Shown piece by piece: positions 1-8,458 of a stretch of 64,000 nucleotides of DNA. The position numbers were made by a program, and so were the translations under genes. Position 1 is the stretch's first letter. Every line of letters starts with the position of its first letter. Source of the DNA: Bradyrhizobium sp. CCBAU 53338. GTDB lineage: Bacteria; Pseudomonadota; Alphaproteobacteria; Rhizobiales; Xanthobacteraceae. The notes under the pieces were generated by a model. That model searched no databases and was not told the origin of the DNA. It worked only from the letters and a program-made list of their open reading frames with translations. The stretch covers positions 620,001-684,000 of the forward strand of contig NZ_CP030049.1 of the NCBI RefSeq assembly GCF_015291665.1, read 5' to 3'.

Positions 1-1
1 G

Positions 2-301
2 ACGCGCAAGCTGACGGCGTTGCGCCAGGACGCCTGGCGGCTCATGCACGAGTCACTGGCCACGCAGCACCAGTGGTTCGCCGCTGTTCTGCGTGGACAC
101 TACGGCTACTACGGCAGGCCGCACAATTATCCAGCGCTCAACGGCTTCTACCGCGAAGTGCGTCGGACGTGGATGCGCTGTCTGAGACGGCGTAGCCAGA
201 AAAGTCGGCGCATGGGCTGGTCGGAGTTCGAGACCCTGACGACACACTTCCGTCTGCCCGGTCCGGGCATCACTCGCACTTGGGCGCAGGCGCGGATATG
301 A
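2..301 (+). CDS. Group II intron reverse transcriptase/maturase, C-terminal fragment
   Basis: The frame is open from base 2 to the stop at 301, so the gene begins upstream of the window. The visible residues carry the signature tail of intron maturases: an HYGYYG block, a PALNGFYREV helix, then RRSQKSRR and a short basic end. This region corresponds to the maturase (X) and DNA-binding part. No HNH endonuclease domain follows. The protein acts in splicing and retrohoming of its own intron. Family assignment is from remembered conserved blocks; the RT catalytic motif is not in view. Confidence 0.8.
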   Translation, partial: TRKLTALRQDAWRLMHESLATQHQWFAAVLRGHYGYYGRPHNYPALNGFYREVRRTWMRCLRRRSQKSRRMGWSEFETLTTHFRLPGPGITRTWAQARI

Positions 302-320
302 CGCGGGTTACTCTCGGGAA

Positions 321-354
321 GAGCCGGGTGCGGGAAAGCCGCCTGCCCGGATCT
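321..354 (+). ncRNA. Group II intron domain V hairpin
   Basis: The 34-base segment begins GAGCCGGGTGCGG, has a GAAA-type loop and closes with CCGCCTGCCCGG then ATCT. That is the length, loop and AGC triad expected of the catalytic domain V helix. It lies 20 bases after the maturase stop codon, which is the normal place. Confidence 0.8.
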
Positions 355-656
355 GTGAGGGCGAAAGCCAAATGGCTGAGCTACTCGACCACGATCCAAA
401 CAGGCCAAGTAAGATCTCGATCTAGAGCCTGTTGTTTCTCCCGAATCGACATCGTCAGAGGGGAATTGTCTGATTTAATCCTATGCTGAGGAGGAGCGAG
501 CTTGGATGATGCAACTCTATTCGGAAGGTCCTCGCCCTAGCGGAGGCGAGGCCTGTTCGTTACGGCGCTCATCAACCGGTTCCGAGGCATGGCGCCGAAA
601 CTGTACTCGCTGACCAGCACCGCGCAGCAGCAGGTCCCTTCCATTTATAGGCTGGT

Positions 657-687
657 GTCAGAGTATGGACAGCTTAGGGGTCTACGA
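657..687 (+). promoter_or_regulatory. Degenerate tts box upstream of the nopP-like gene
   Basis: The core GTCAGAGTATGGACAGCT differs from the tts-box core GTCAGCTTNTCGAAAGCT at 4 of 17 defined positions. It keeps the GTCAG and AGCT ends and is followed by TTAGGGG. It lies about 60 bases before the chosen start at 748 on the same strand. TtsI binding here is inferred. Confidence 0.5.
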
Positions 688-747
688 GTGGGTTGGTCAG
701 CGGCCCGACACAATGCAAGACATGTGAACCATAGGAGAGTGCTCATC

Positions 748-1545
748 ATGTACGGTCGAATCAACAATTTTTCCGAGAACGAAACTTATTATCGGCAAGA
801 TGCGGAGCATTCGAATTGCGAAAGCCAAGACTTCGCGGACGCGTTCGCTAGAATGCAGTTGCAAGATTCGGCCGGCAGCTCATCTTCGCATCCGCAATAT
901 GCCCTCCTTGCAAGGCCACCCGTGGTTGAGATCGATCAAGCGACATTCAGGAGAGAGGCGCGGAACTATCATGGGGAAGCTATCAATCGAATCGCCAACA
1001 ATCCTCACGAATACTCTGAGCTTGTATCTGAAAGAGCAAGGCGCACGGTAGAGGTTGCCGAGAAGTACGCCGTCAGAAGAGATTCCGAGGACGCCCGATA
1101 CTACAGCTACCAGTTAGGAAATATGAGCGTCGGCCTGCAAAGGACTGAACGCGGATTCAGCATGACTGAGTTCGAAAGCGGTAGGTGGCGAGACCAGTTC
1201 CCCGGAAGAAGTGAAGTCACCTCAGTTGTCGACTTTCAGGTGGCTCATCCGCTTGTCACGAATGCTGGCGATATTCTGCTCGAGCACCAACTTCGGCAAG
1301 ACGGCGAACGACCGTTGGTGAATTGGCGTCCTGCTAATCCAGAAGCGAAAGCCCGCGCGCAAGCAATGGGGTTCGTTGAAGTGGATGAGGACGACATGGT
1401 GCTCGATCCCACCCAGTCCGGAAAGTGGGAGCTAAACAGCGATGGTGAATGGCAACGTGCAACTAGTTCTCGGCGCTATCTCTCCAAAGCGGACAGTGAT
1501 ACTGAAGCTGCAGCAGATTCCGACGAGGACGGTGACTTTATGTAG
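748..1545 (+). CDS. nopP: NopP-like type III secreted effector
   Basis: This 265-residue protein resembles rhizobial NopP in length and in its C-terminal half (FQVAHPLVTNAGDILLEHQL, then NPEAKARAQAMGFVEVD). NopP proteins are exported by the T3SS into legume cells and can decide host compatibility. The N terminus is polar, Ser/Asn/Gln-rich and lacks a Sec signal, as expected for a T3SS substrate. The C terminus ends in an acidic DSDEDGD tail. The start at 748 was chosen over an in-frame start at 589 because GGAGAG lies just before it and a degenerate tts box lies at 657. The function is inferred from remembered family similarity. Confidence 0.65.
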   Translation: MYGRINNFSENETYYRQDAEHSNCESQDFADAFARMQLQDSAGSSSSHPQYALLARPPVVEIDQATFRREARNYHGEAINRIANNPHEYSELVSERARRTVEVAEKYAVRRDSEDARYYSYQLGNMSVGLQRTERGFSMTEFESGRWRDQFPGRSEVTSVVDFQVAHPLVTNAGDILLEHQLRQDGERPLVNWRPANPEAKARAQAMGFVEVDEDDMVLDPTQSGKWELNSDGEWQRATSSRRYLSKADSDTEAAADSDEDGDFM

Positions 1546-2304
1546 CGCGGATCTGCAAGCGTTCGTGTCGCGGCGGGCGGTGGAGCAACGTAAGTCGACA
1601 TTGTCGGCTTACGTTGAGTCCTCGGCGGGTCGAAGCCGACCGCTTTGACCGGATGAGATCCCTGGTAACAACCGCACCGTGGTCTATGAGAGTTGCGCGG
1701 CGATGATAGCTCAACAAAAGCCCCGGCTTCGAGCCGGGGCTTTCCATTTGCATCCGGAGAGGAGGAATCATTCGCGGATTGACGCCATGGGGGCCACGCG
1801 TCATCGTGCCGGTTTCCAGCCCAGTCGCGGTGTGCGCCAATGTCCACCATCAGAACGGTCCAAAGTGATTTCCGTTTGAGGAGCGAATCTGATGGTGTGT
1901 CTTCGGCCGTTTCGATCGAAGACGCCAAATCTGGAGAGATGTCGAGCCACCTCGTGCTGAGCATACCATCAAGTTGTTCGTCGGCGGCCGGTGCGACAAG
2001 CAATGCGAATTGCTTGCGTCGTGCGTAATGTTTCTTCGGCGTTGCTGTAGAGAAAAACCAGCAAATGCTCTCTCCATCGCATACACTAGGTCGCTGGAAG
2101 ACAGACATGAGTGTCAGAACCAGCACACGCAATCCCAAGCCTCGGGGATAAGAGAGCATCTGCACATTGACTCGCGACTAACCCGTTAGCCGAAAAAGGA
2201 CCCCAGCGGATGCAGGCTGAGCCGTGCTCAACCTACCAAACCCTGCAGGAAATGTATCGTTAGCGAGCAACGGCGCTAGCGAGATTGCGCCCCCTGATGG
2301 GCGG
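1546..2304. other. Intergenic stretch with one terminator
   Basis: Apart from the hairpin at 1717-1743, no gene can be supported. A 229-codon open frame on the minus strand (1476-2165) overlaps the end of the nopP-like gene, has no recognisable domain and no convincing ribosome site, and was not called. Confidence 0.4.
1717..1743 (+). terminator. Rho-independent terminator
   Basis: A perfect GC-rich stem, AGCCCCGGC with TTCG loop and GCCGGGGCT, is flanked by AAA on the left and TTT on the right. It can therefore stop transcription from either side. It lies about 170 bases after the nopP-like stop codon. Confidence 0.75.
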
Positions 2305-2847
2305 CTAAAACTGCTGTAGGCTCGCGCTTCCTGTTTTGGCCTTCTCATTAAGTACGAGCGACAGCTTTAAGTTGTTGCGCAGCATCGGATTATCGAGGGT
2401 CGTTGCGAGAGCTTGCCGATATAGCGCTTGTGCTTCACGGTGACGTCCTTCACTGTCAAGCACAACTCCCTTCGCAATTCAGGGCGCGCAGGTCTGCAGG
2501 GACCGCGAGCAAGACCTTGTCGAGGACATCAAGCGCCTCATCCGGGCGCTTGCGCACCAGCAGGGCACGCGCCAGAGGAATCGCCGCATTGACCTTGCCC
2601 GGTTGTTGTTTCAACGTTTCGCGAAAAGTCTCCTCGTCAGCGTCCGCTTGGAGAGCGTAGGCAATGCGGTCGCGCATAGCAGGATCGATATCCTTGTCGC
2701 CTAGCGTTCTGGAGCGGTCTCTTGCTGCGATGAAGGACTGGGCTTAGGCGAGCTCGCGCAGCCTCCGAGTAGCAGAATGGCAAGCGGAGCGAGGATGGCT
2801 GAGTATAACTTCGGATCAAGTGAGAACAACCGCCGCCAGACATTCAT
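2305..2847 (-). pseudogene. y4yS: y4yS-like TPR lipoprotein, frameshifted twice
   Basis: From ATG 2847 the frame encodes a signal with a lipobox (LLLGGC, then ASSPKPS) and stops near 2701. A second frame carries TPR sequence (PLARALLVRKRPDEALDVL and ALN). A third frame, entered by about one inserted base near 2470, finishes with DSEGRHREAQALYRQAL to a stop at 2305. Joined, this gives about 181 residues, the size I recall for y4yS, which follows rhcV in NGR234. The repeats resemble TadD-type TPR lipoproteins. It is the last gene of the nopC-to-rhcV operon. Two shifts make it very probably inactive unless both are sequencing errors. Confidence 0.7.
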
Positions 2848-2893
2848 TTTACATAAATTCAACTGCTATCTCACGACCACTGCTGTGCCTTTG

Positions 2894-5011
2894 TTAGCTG
2901 GTTGCGGCGATCGGGTCACGACGCTCTCCTGGGGAAGTCTTATGTTGTGAAGCCTCTAGCTTGACGGATCCAATCGGCTGAACCGTAAAATCCGCAGCGA
3001 GATCCTGATACGAAAGAACAGGAAGGTCGATCCCGTTGCGGGTGAGAAAACCCCGGACGAAACGCCGGATATCCATCGAACCCAGAATGACGGGTTGGCT
3101 CTGACCGCGTGCGATGCTCGAATGGATCTTGCGAAACTGCGAAAGCAGCATCTCGCTATCGCAATCGTCCAAAACGAGATAAGGACCCACGGCGGTGTCG
3201 CGCACCGCACCGCGCACGATATCCTCGGTGTGGCGCTCTACGATAAAGGCTGCCACGACACGGTGGGCGTTGGCATAGCGATGACAGATCTGCCGTTTCA
3301 GACCGGAGCGAACATATTCGGTAAGCAACACAACATTTTGTTCGCGCTCACTCCATTCTGCCAACACCTCCAGGACCAAGCGAGTGTTGCGAATTGGGAT
3401 GCCCTCGTCCAGTAAGCGGCGCAGGACATCGGCGATCCGGGGAACCGGCATCGTGCGCAGCACCTCCTTCACCAGATCGGCATATTCCTGCTCCATTCGG
3501 CCCAGCAATTGTCGGGTCTCCTGAATGCCCACCAGGCGCTGTGCATAGCGCATCAATGTCGACTGGACGCGCAAGGCGACGACTTCGCTCGGACGGTGAT
3601 ACCCTATCCCGGCTGCTTTGAGAGCCGGCGCATGAAGTTGTTCGATCCAAATCCGATTTGTCTCTACGTCTTGCCGAAAGGGGATACCGCTCAATTCAAT
3701 ATTCGCTACGTCGTCGTTGAGCATGAGTTGCGTCGGATCCACAAAATCTCGCCCAACGGGCACTCCCTCAACGTCTACCCTGAATTGCGATTCAGGTAAA
3801 AGCTGGTCTATCTTGGTTGGTATGCGCGGAATTGTGATACCAAGATCAGATGAGACCAGTGTCGATATTCGCACGATTGCCTGCTCGAGTTCCTCTTTGT
3901 CGATTGCACCTGCAAGGTTTGGTGCGAGGAACAGCGCGATTGGAAGGGCCTCTGCAGGCAAGGTCTGTTTCTGACCCTGCGATGGAGCTTGAGGCGTACC
4001 GGCGCTACTGACCTCCGTCTTGGCGGCGTTCTTGGCGCGCTGCACGCCAACATTGACAAAGCTCGCCGCGCCGAAGAGTACGGCCAGCATGATGAACGGA
4101 GGCAAAGGGAAACCCGGTACGAGCCCCATCACAATCAGGACGCCGGCGGCCAACCGCAGCGCTTGCGTGCTGGCCGTCAGTTGGCTGACAATATCGCCAC
4201 CCAGATTGAGCTGCAAAGGACCATTGACACGAGTGACAATGGTTGCAGCCGTAATTGACAGCAGCAGAGCCGGGATCTGCGAAATTAGCGCATCACCTAT
4301 GGTGAGGATCGTATATTGATGCAGCGTCTCCTCCAGGGGCATGCCCTTGGAGAGCAAGCCGATTGTGATGCCGCCCAGCATGTTAATGCAGATAACTATG
4401 AGCCCGGCGATGGCGTCGCCCTTCACAAATTTCATAGCGCCATCCATAGCGCCGTGAAGTTGGCTCTCTTGCTCCAGCGCCGCTCGCCGACGGCGAGATT
4501 CGTTCTGATCGATGTGCCCGTTGCGCAGTTCCGCGTCGATTGCCATCTGCTTGCCCGGAAGCGCGTCGAGCGTGAAACGCGCCGACACTTCTGCGACCCG
4601 TTCTGCGCCTTTGGCGAGAACCATGAATTGCACCATGGTCACAATGAGGAATATGACGATGCCAACAGCGATATTGCCGGATATAACGAAATCGCCGAAT
4701 GTATGTATGATGCTGCCGGCATCCCCCTCCGCAAGAATCAACCGCGTCGTCGCGACGGTAAGCGCTAGGCGAAAGACGGTCGAGATCAGGATGACGCCTG
4801 GCAAGGACGAAAAGTCAAGCGGCGTCTTGAGATACAGGGCCACCATCAGCAGCAGTATGGCAAAGCCGAGGTTGAAGCCGATCAGCATGTCGATCAATAC
4901 GATCGGGATCGGCATGATCATCATTCCGATCGCCAGAAGAAGCATCAACGCGACCATCAAATCTGGGTTAGCTGGTGCGCGCACGATGAGACTATGCAGG
5001 GTATTGGCCAT
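2894..5011 (-). CDS. rhcV: T3SS export gate protein RhcV (SctV/FHIPEP)
   Basis: This 705-residue protein is the large export-gate subunit of the T3SS inner-membrane apparatus. The first 330 or so residues hold about eight membrane helices and the family block GVILISTVFRLALTVATTRL. A FHIPEP loop (DALPGKQMAIDAELRNG) precedes a long cytoplasmic domain that forms a nonameric ring. The start at 5011 (MANTLHS) was preferred to one at 5113 because the longer version would run into the upstream gene ending at 5022. It follows the SctX/SctY-like pair with a 10-base gap and lies in the operon driven by the tts box at 7650. Full family length; no defects seen. Confidence 0.96.
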   Translation of the reverse strand: MANTLHSLIVRAPANPDLMVALMLLLAIGMMIMPIPIVLIDMLIGFNLGFAILLLMVALYLKTPLDFSSLPGVILISTVFRLALTVATTRLILAEGDAGSIIHTFGDFVISGNIAVGIVIFLIVTMVQFMVLAKGAERVAEVSARFTLDALPGKQMAIDAELRNGHIDQNESRRRRAALEQESQLHGAMDGAMKFVKGDAIAGLIVICINMLGGITIGLLSKGMPLEETLHQYTILTIGDALISQIPALLLSITAATIVTRVNGPLQLNLGGDIVSQLTASTQALRLAAGVLIVMGLVPGFPLPPFIMLAVLFGAASFVNVGVQRAKNAAKTEVSSAGTPQAPSQGQKQTLPAEALPIALFLAPNLAGAIDKEELEQAIVRISTLVSSDLGITIPRIPTKIDQLLPESQFRVDVEGVPVGRDFVDPTQLMLNDDVANIELSGIPFRQDVETNRIWIEQLHAPALKAAGIGYHRPSEVVALRVQSTLMRYAQRLVGIQETRQLLGRMEQEYADLVKEVLRTMPVPRIADVLRRLLDEGIPIRNTRLVLEVLAEWSEREQNVVLLTEYVRSGLKRQICHRYANAHRVVAAFIVERHTEDIVRGAVRDTAVGPYLVLDDCDSEMLLSQFRKIHSSIARGQSQPVILGSMDIRRFVRGFLTRNGIDLPVLSYQDLAADFTVQPIGSVKLEASQHKTSPGERRDPIAATS

Positions 5012-5021
5012 GAGAAGCCTG

Positions 5022-5444
5022 TTATTGTTTGATTGGAGCAGCGCTCCGCAATGAAACATAGCTCTTGAAGAGTGCGCGTGCCTCGGCCATGCGGCCGGCC
5101 TGACGAAGCGCATGACTGCGCAAGACCATCAAAGGCAGGCGCGAAGACGGGTCGTCGTCAAGCTTGTCTAACCTGTCCAGTGCCGCCAATGCGTCGTCAC
5201 CGTGGCCCTCCGAGATCAGAGCGTAGACCAGAATGCGGAGCAGCTCGACGTCGTAAGAATGTTCGTGAGCTACGATTTGCAACAGAGCCAGGCTCTGTGC
5301 GCTCTGACCGCAGGCAAGATGGACATACGAAAGCGCGCAGAGCAAATCACGCTCCCTTCTTGTGATGTGCAAAACCTCACCGGCACGTGATAAGTGTGGC
5401 GGCGGAGCAGGTGTGAGGTGTTGCTCTCCGTCAGGCGCGGCCAT
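5022..5444 (-). CDS. Small TPR protein in the SctY position
   Basis: This 140-residue helical protein has TPR-like repeats (LLCALSYVHLACGQSAQSL, then LLRILVYALISEGHGDDAL, then MVLRSHALRQAGRMAEA). It lies directly upstream of rhcV and only 2 bases after its own upstream neighbour, so the three are probably co-translated. In Yersinia the order yscX-yscY-yscV puts a small TPR chaperone (YscY) in this slot, where it binds YscX and the SctV ring. By position, size and fold this could be the rhizobial counterpart, but that is inference. A more general T3SS chaperone is the alternative. Confidence 0.75.
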   Translation of the reverse strand: MAAPDGEQHLTPAPPPHLSRAGEVLHITRRERDLLCALSYVHLACGQSAQSLALLQIVAHEHSYDVELLRILVYALISEGHGDDALAALDRLDKLDDDPSSRLPLMVLRSHALRQAGRMAEARALFKSYVSLRSAAPIKQ

Positions 5445-5446
5445 TG

Positions 5447-5983
5447 CTAGCCTTTGATTAAACCGTTGTCATTCTGCCGGAGCAGAATTAACCGTCGCAG
5501 CTCCAACTGCACAATCGCGAGGTCTTCACGAGACACCGAACTCTCTGGCGCGGCCGAGAGCGTATCGGCCAAACGCTCGAGAAGAATGCCCTGCTTCTCT
5601 GGGCGCAAAACATGCGAATGAAATAGGCGCGGCGTGACAAAGGAGAGCAGGTTGTCCGCGAGACTGGGACCATTAAGCCAAGCAAGTTCTGAGCCTGGCT
5701 TGATCTCACCAATCTCGCCGCGCGCCTCGTTGACATTGACGCGCGAAACGGGATCAATAGAGGTAAGGTCCAGTGCGGTTACGATCGCGGAGACAACAGG
5801 CAGATCTTGCGGGGGATCATCCTGGAAAATCGCGAAGCTCTTGCCACCATTTGCATGAGTTCTCTCGATTGCGGATTCCGTGGCTCTAGCAGTCGCCGGC
5901 GTAATAGCAGGTGGGTTGTCGTCGACCTTGAGCTCCTCAAAAGAGGCGCCGGGCTCAAGCGAATGCTCAGACAGCCTAGTCAT
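5447..5983 (-). CDS. Conserved T3SS operon protein in the SctX position
   Basis: This 178-residue soluble protein has no motif I recognise with certainty. The first 70 residues are polar and look disordered. The C-terminal 60 are helical and amphipathic, ending LELRRLILLRQNDNGLIKG. A strong AAGGAGG-type ribosome site precedes ATG 5983. It is followed after 2 bases by the TPR protein and then rhcV, which parallels the yscX-yscY-yscV order. YscX is an early exported protein whose hydrophobic C terminus is held by YscY. The match is positional; the protein is longer than YscX. Confidence 0.75.
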   Translation of the reverse strand: MTRLSEHSLEPGASFEELKVDDNPPAITPATARATESAIERTHANGGKSFAIFQDDPPQDLPVVSAIVTALDLTSIDPVSRVNVNEARGEIGEIKPGSELAWLNGPSLADNLLSFVTPRLFHSHVLRPEKQGILLERLADTLSAAPESSVSREDLAIVQLELRRLILLRQNDNGLIKG

Positions 5984-6015
5984 GAGTCTTTCCTCCTTAT
6001 TCGCGGGCTGAAACT

Positions 6016-6909
6016 CTAATAGGGGAGGGCAACAAGCCGGCCGTTCCTGCTCAGCAGCAGACGTCGTTCCTCAATCCCATTGACGGTCCATCCGTTATTC
6101 AACAGCGCGCCCACGAAATACTTTTGACCAGCGATGACCAGATATGGCTCACTTCCTCGCCAAACGGCTTCGACGGAAATCGAGGACGGCGTCTTCTCCT
6201 CCCTGATGGCGACTGCATTGACGAGAACATATGCGTCCTTTCGATCGCGATCGAACCATTCTTGAACTTCCCGCCACTTTGGGAGAGAAGCGCGCGTTAC
6301 GGTACCGTCAGCAGCGACAACACCCGGCTCAGATCGGACTTTGATATCAAAAAGGCCCGCTCGATCAACTTCCTCTTGCAGCCGTGTGGCAGCTGCTTCG
6401 GCGGTCGGAGCATCAGGAGCGTTGGGCGCCAGCTTAGGTGCAACGTCGACGTTACGGTGCAAGTCGGCGTTCACGTCAACAGCGCTGTCCGTCTCGACGA
6501 AACTCGTTGAGACGGCGCCGACCGCGACGGAACTGATCAGGACAGAGGCGAGTACCGCGGTCGATCCGAGCCAGCGGCTGATGGAGCCAGCTTGTTTGGA
6601 ATCCTCTATGGAACAACGGATGGACATCTCGCCCGCATGGATGACGGCGGGAAGAGAAACAGCAACGCGCTCGTTCGGGAGAAGTGCCCGTTGTCCCTCT
6701 ATCCTTACTTGCGGCGCAAGAGGCTCGATTTCAATCGAATTGTGATGGGGGGTGATACGAAAGTGATGACGTTCGAGCCCTTGTTCGATGAAAACCAAGT
6801 CAGCATCCAGGTCGCTACCAATCAGGCTCGATCCAAAGCCCAATTTGCCGGTCAGCCCGGAGTAAAGCCCCGACAGCACCTCGAAATGCAGGGAGTGTGG
6901 TTCATTCAC
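6016..6909 (-). CDS. y4yQ: SctD/YscD-family inner-membrane ring protein (Y4yQ)
   Basis: This 297-residue protein has an N-terminal FHA-like domain (residues about 5-100, with the ERHHFRI block), one membrane helix near residues 115-135 (STAVLASVLISSVAVGAV), and a periplasmic part of about 150 residues with a BON/ring-building-like pattern. That architecture is the SctD inner-membrane ring, partner of the RhcJ lipoprotein. The start is GTG at 6909, with CAGGAGA about 9 bases upstream; the nearby ATG is in another frame. It sits between nopA and the SctX-like gene, matching NGR234 order. Confidence 0.85.
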   Translation of the reverse strand: MNEPHSLHFEVLSGLYSGLTGKLGFGSSLIGSDLDADLVFIEQGLERHHFRITPHHNSIEIEPLAPQVRIEGQRALLPNERVAVSLPAVIHAGEMSIRCSIEDSKQAGSISRWLGSTAVLASVLISSVAVGAVSTSFVETDSAVDVNADLHRNVDVAPKLAPNAPDAPTAEAAATRLQEEVDRAGLFDIKVRSEPGVVAADGTVTRASLPKWREVQEWFDRDRKDAYVLVNAVAIREEKTPSSISVEAVWRGSEPYLVIAGQKYFVGALLNNGWTVNGIEERRLLLSRNGRLVALPY

Positions 6910-7015
6910 GGTCGACGGTCTCCTGAACAGCGAGAGAGCCGTACGGCTCGTTGCGAGCTTTGCAGCTTACGCAGGCGAAGAAAGGTGGAACGACGACGTC
7001 GTCCCACCTCCTCCG

Positions 7016-7249
7016 TTACTGCACCCGCTCGTCGGCGACCTTCTTGATCGTCGTGAGCTCTGTTGAAACGATGCGAAGTTGCACATCCCTCTCAGTCGCT
7101 TTGGTGGTTTCAGCAGTCAGAGCGGCGATTTGGGCGTGCCAAGCGGCGTCTCCGGTGACTTCAGCAGCTGCAGCACCAACTGCGGCCGTAGCGGTGCCAG
7201 CGGCCCCCCCTGCGACCGAGGCAGTAGTCGCACCAATTTTAGAAGGCAT
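7016..7249 (-). CDS. nopA: T3SS pilus/needle component NopA
   Basis: This 77-residue protein has an Ala/Gly/Thr-rich N-terminal half (SVAGGAAGTATAAVGAAAAE) and a helical C terminus. NopA is the small secreted protein thought to form the rhizobial T3SS pilus. AAGGAGAACAAT gives a strong ribosome site for ATG 7249. It follows nopC in the same tts-box operon. The repetitive, low-complexity N terminus is usual for T3SS pilins. Confidence 0.85.
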   Translation of the reverse strand: MPSKIGATTASVAGGAAGTATAAVGAAAAEVTGDAAWHAQIAALTAETTKATERDVQLRIVSTELTTIKKVADERVQ

Positions 7250-7320
7250 ATTGTTCTCCTGTGTGTTCGGGTGTCGCCGCTCCTGGCGGCTCCTATTTCC
7301 CGACGCCGCAACATCCGGCG

Positions 7321-7599
7321 TCAGGAATCCTCCTCGCTAATGGCCTCATGGAAACGAGCCATTGCATTACTTGCCATTTGGACAGCCGCGGCTCCGAGAG
7401 CGGCGTTGAATGCTTGGCGCAACGCGGCCTCTTGCGAGCTACTGTCCGGAGTTGACGTGCCATTTCCAGCGCTGCTTGTACCAGGCGATTGACCATGATT
7501 GTCATTGTCGTCGGGTGTGCGGGAGCCGTTCTTGTCACCACGAGCAGCATGGAAGTCAGGAGCAACGCGCGCAGTGGCGCTTGAACTCGGAATGCGCAT
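7321..7599 (-). CDS. nopC: Secreted T3SS protein NopC
   Basis: This is a 92-residue protein with a polar, Ser/Thr/Asp/Asn-rich N-terminal 50 residues and a helical C terminus (ALRQAFNAALGAAAVQMASN). It is the first gene after the tts box at 7650-7679 and immediately precedes nopA, which matches nopC (y4yP) of NGR234. NopC is exported by the T3SS and its secretion depends on NopA. It lacks a Sec signal. Assignment rests on position, size and composition. Confidence 0.8.
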   Translation of the reverse strand: MRIPSSSATARVAPDFHAARGDKNGSRTPDDNDNHGQSPGTSSAGNGTSTPDSSSQEAALRQAFNAALGAAAVQMASNAMARFHEAISEEDS

Positions 7600-7649
7600 T
7601 AAAGGCGTCTCCTATGTCAAGGTGGTCATGCCGTCGTGGCTTTCCTCAC

Positions 7650-7679
7650 TGTGCGAGCATTAGCTTTCGACAAGCTGAC
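7650..7679 (-). promoter_or_regulatory. tts box of the nopC-nopA-y4yQ-rhcV operon
   Basis: Read on the minus strand, the core GTCAGCTTGTCGAAAGCT matches the tts-box core at every defined position. It is followed by AATGCTCGCACA. It lies about 50-80 bases upstream of nopC and should place the whole minus-strand operon down to about 2300 under TtsI. Confidence 0.92.
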
Positions 7680-8458
7680 GGATCTCAGAAATTCAACCGG
7701 TTTTGGCGGATTAACGAATTCGACGTGATTGGTGCATCGGCCACGTGTGGAGATCAGACAGTTGGCACCAAGAAAGACGATCATGTTATGAAGCCGGTTG
7801 ATCGGGCGGTCTCGTTGATCATCAGGCTTTGAGGCCGAGATGCTATAACGTCCCGCTCGCCGTCGCCGGCGGCATCTCCATCAGGTAAGGCATTAAGACA
7901 TTTCTCCCTGCCAAGCGCAGGCGGCGATGTGCCTAGATCGGATCAAACACGACCTGGAATGTTAAGCGTGCTGAAGCGATTAGAGCGTCAAGGCAAATCC
8001 GCCAAGTCTGCTAAGCCCTCAGCGTCATCGAGCACTTTCCCGCTGAGCGGGCAAAGGGCAAGCCTCGAGCGGTCGCCCTTGGTCTCATTCGTTCTGCCCT
8101 ATTGCGCATCTCAGTGCGGCGTGTGCCTTCTCGTCGACATCATCTCGTTCTGTCCCGGTGTTAAGAAAGTCGACAAGTTCAGCGTCGGCTGTTGGAACCG
8201 GACGGCCGCCTATCGAACTGTTGCGACGACGTGCCGCATTTGGGGCTGCTCTCGAAGCACCGGTCGAGTCCAGCCAAACATAAAGCGGGCCATGGTGAAA
8301 ACCGGCGAAGCAAAGTCGTCGGATGTGGGTAAGGAGCTCGAACATGCTGGCAAAGCTTGCGAGCCCCTACCGGTTTGGAGTGGAGACCCAACCGCACGAG
8401 GGCTGCGCAAGCTCGTCTAGCCACGCAGTTGTGAGCCGAGAGCCCCAAGTCACTCTGA
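7680..8458. other. Intergenic stretch between nopX and the nopC operon
   Basis: Beyond the tts box at its left edge, nothing recognisable was found. Open frames on both strands (for example 7929-8420 plus, 8085-8345 minus) overlap each other, have no recognisable domain and no good ribosome site. Confidence 0.4.

Larger units (their letters stand above)
1..389 (+). mobile_element. Group II intron, 3' part (runs off the left edge)
   Basis: The segment holds the C-terminal coding part of an intron-encoded reverse transcriptase/maturase, then a domain V hairpin at 321-354, then a domain VI-like region ending in a CTACTCGAC-type 3' terminus near 389. This order (protein ORF, domain V, domain VI) is that of a bacterial group II intron. 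The 5' intron half and insertion site lie outside the window, so mobility cannot be judged. The exact 3' splice position is inferred from the usual ending and could be off by a few bases. Confidence 0.8.

Noticed and set aside
1476..2165. 229-codon open frame on the minus strand
   Set aside because: It overlaps the end of the nopP-like gene, crosses a terminator hairpin, has no recognisable domain and no clear ribosome site.
7929..8420. 163-codon plus-strand frame between nopX and nopC operons
   Set aside because: Another frame on the opposite strand overlaps it, its sequence is low in recognisable structure, and no start signal supports it.
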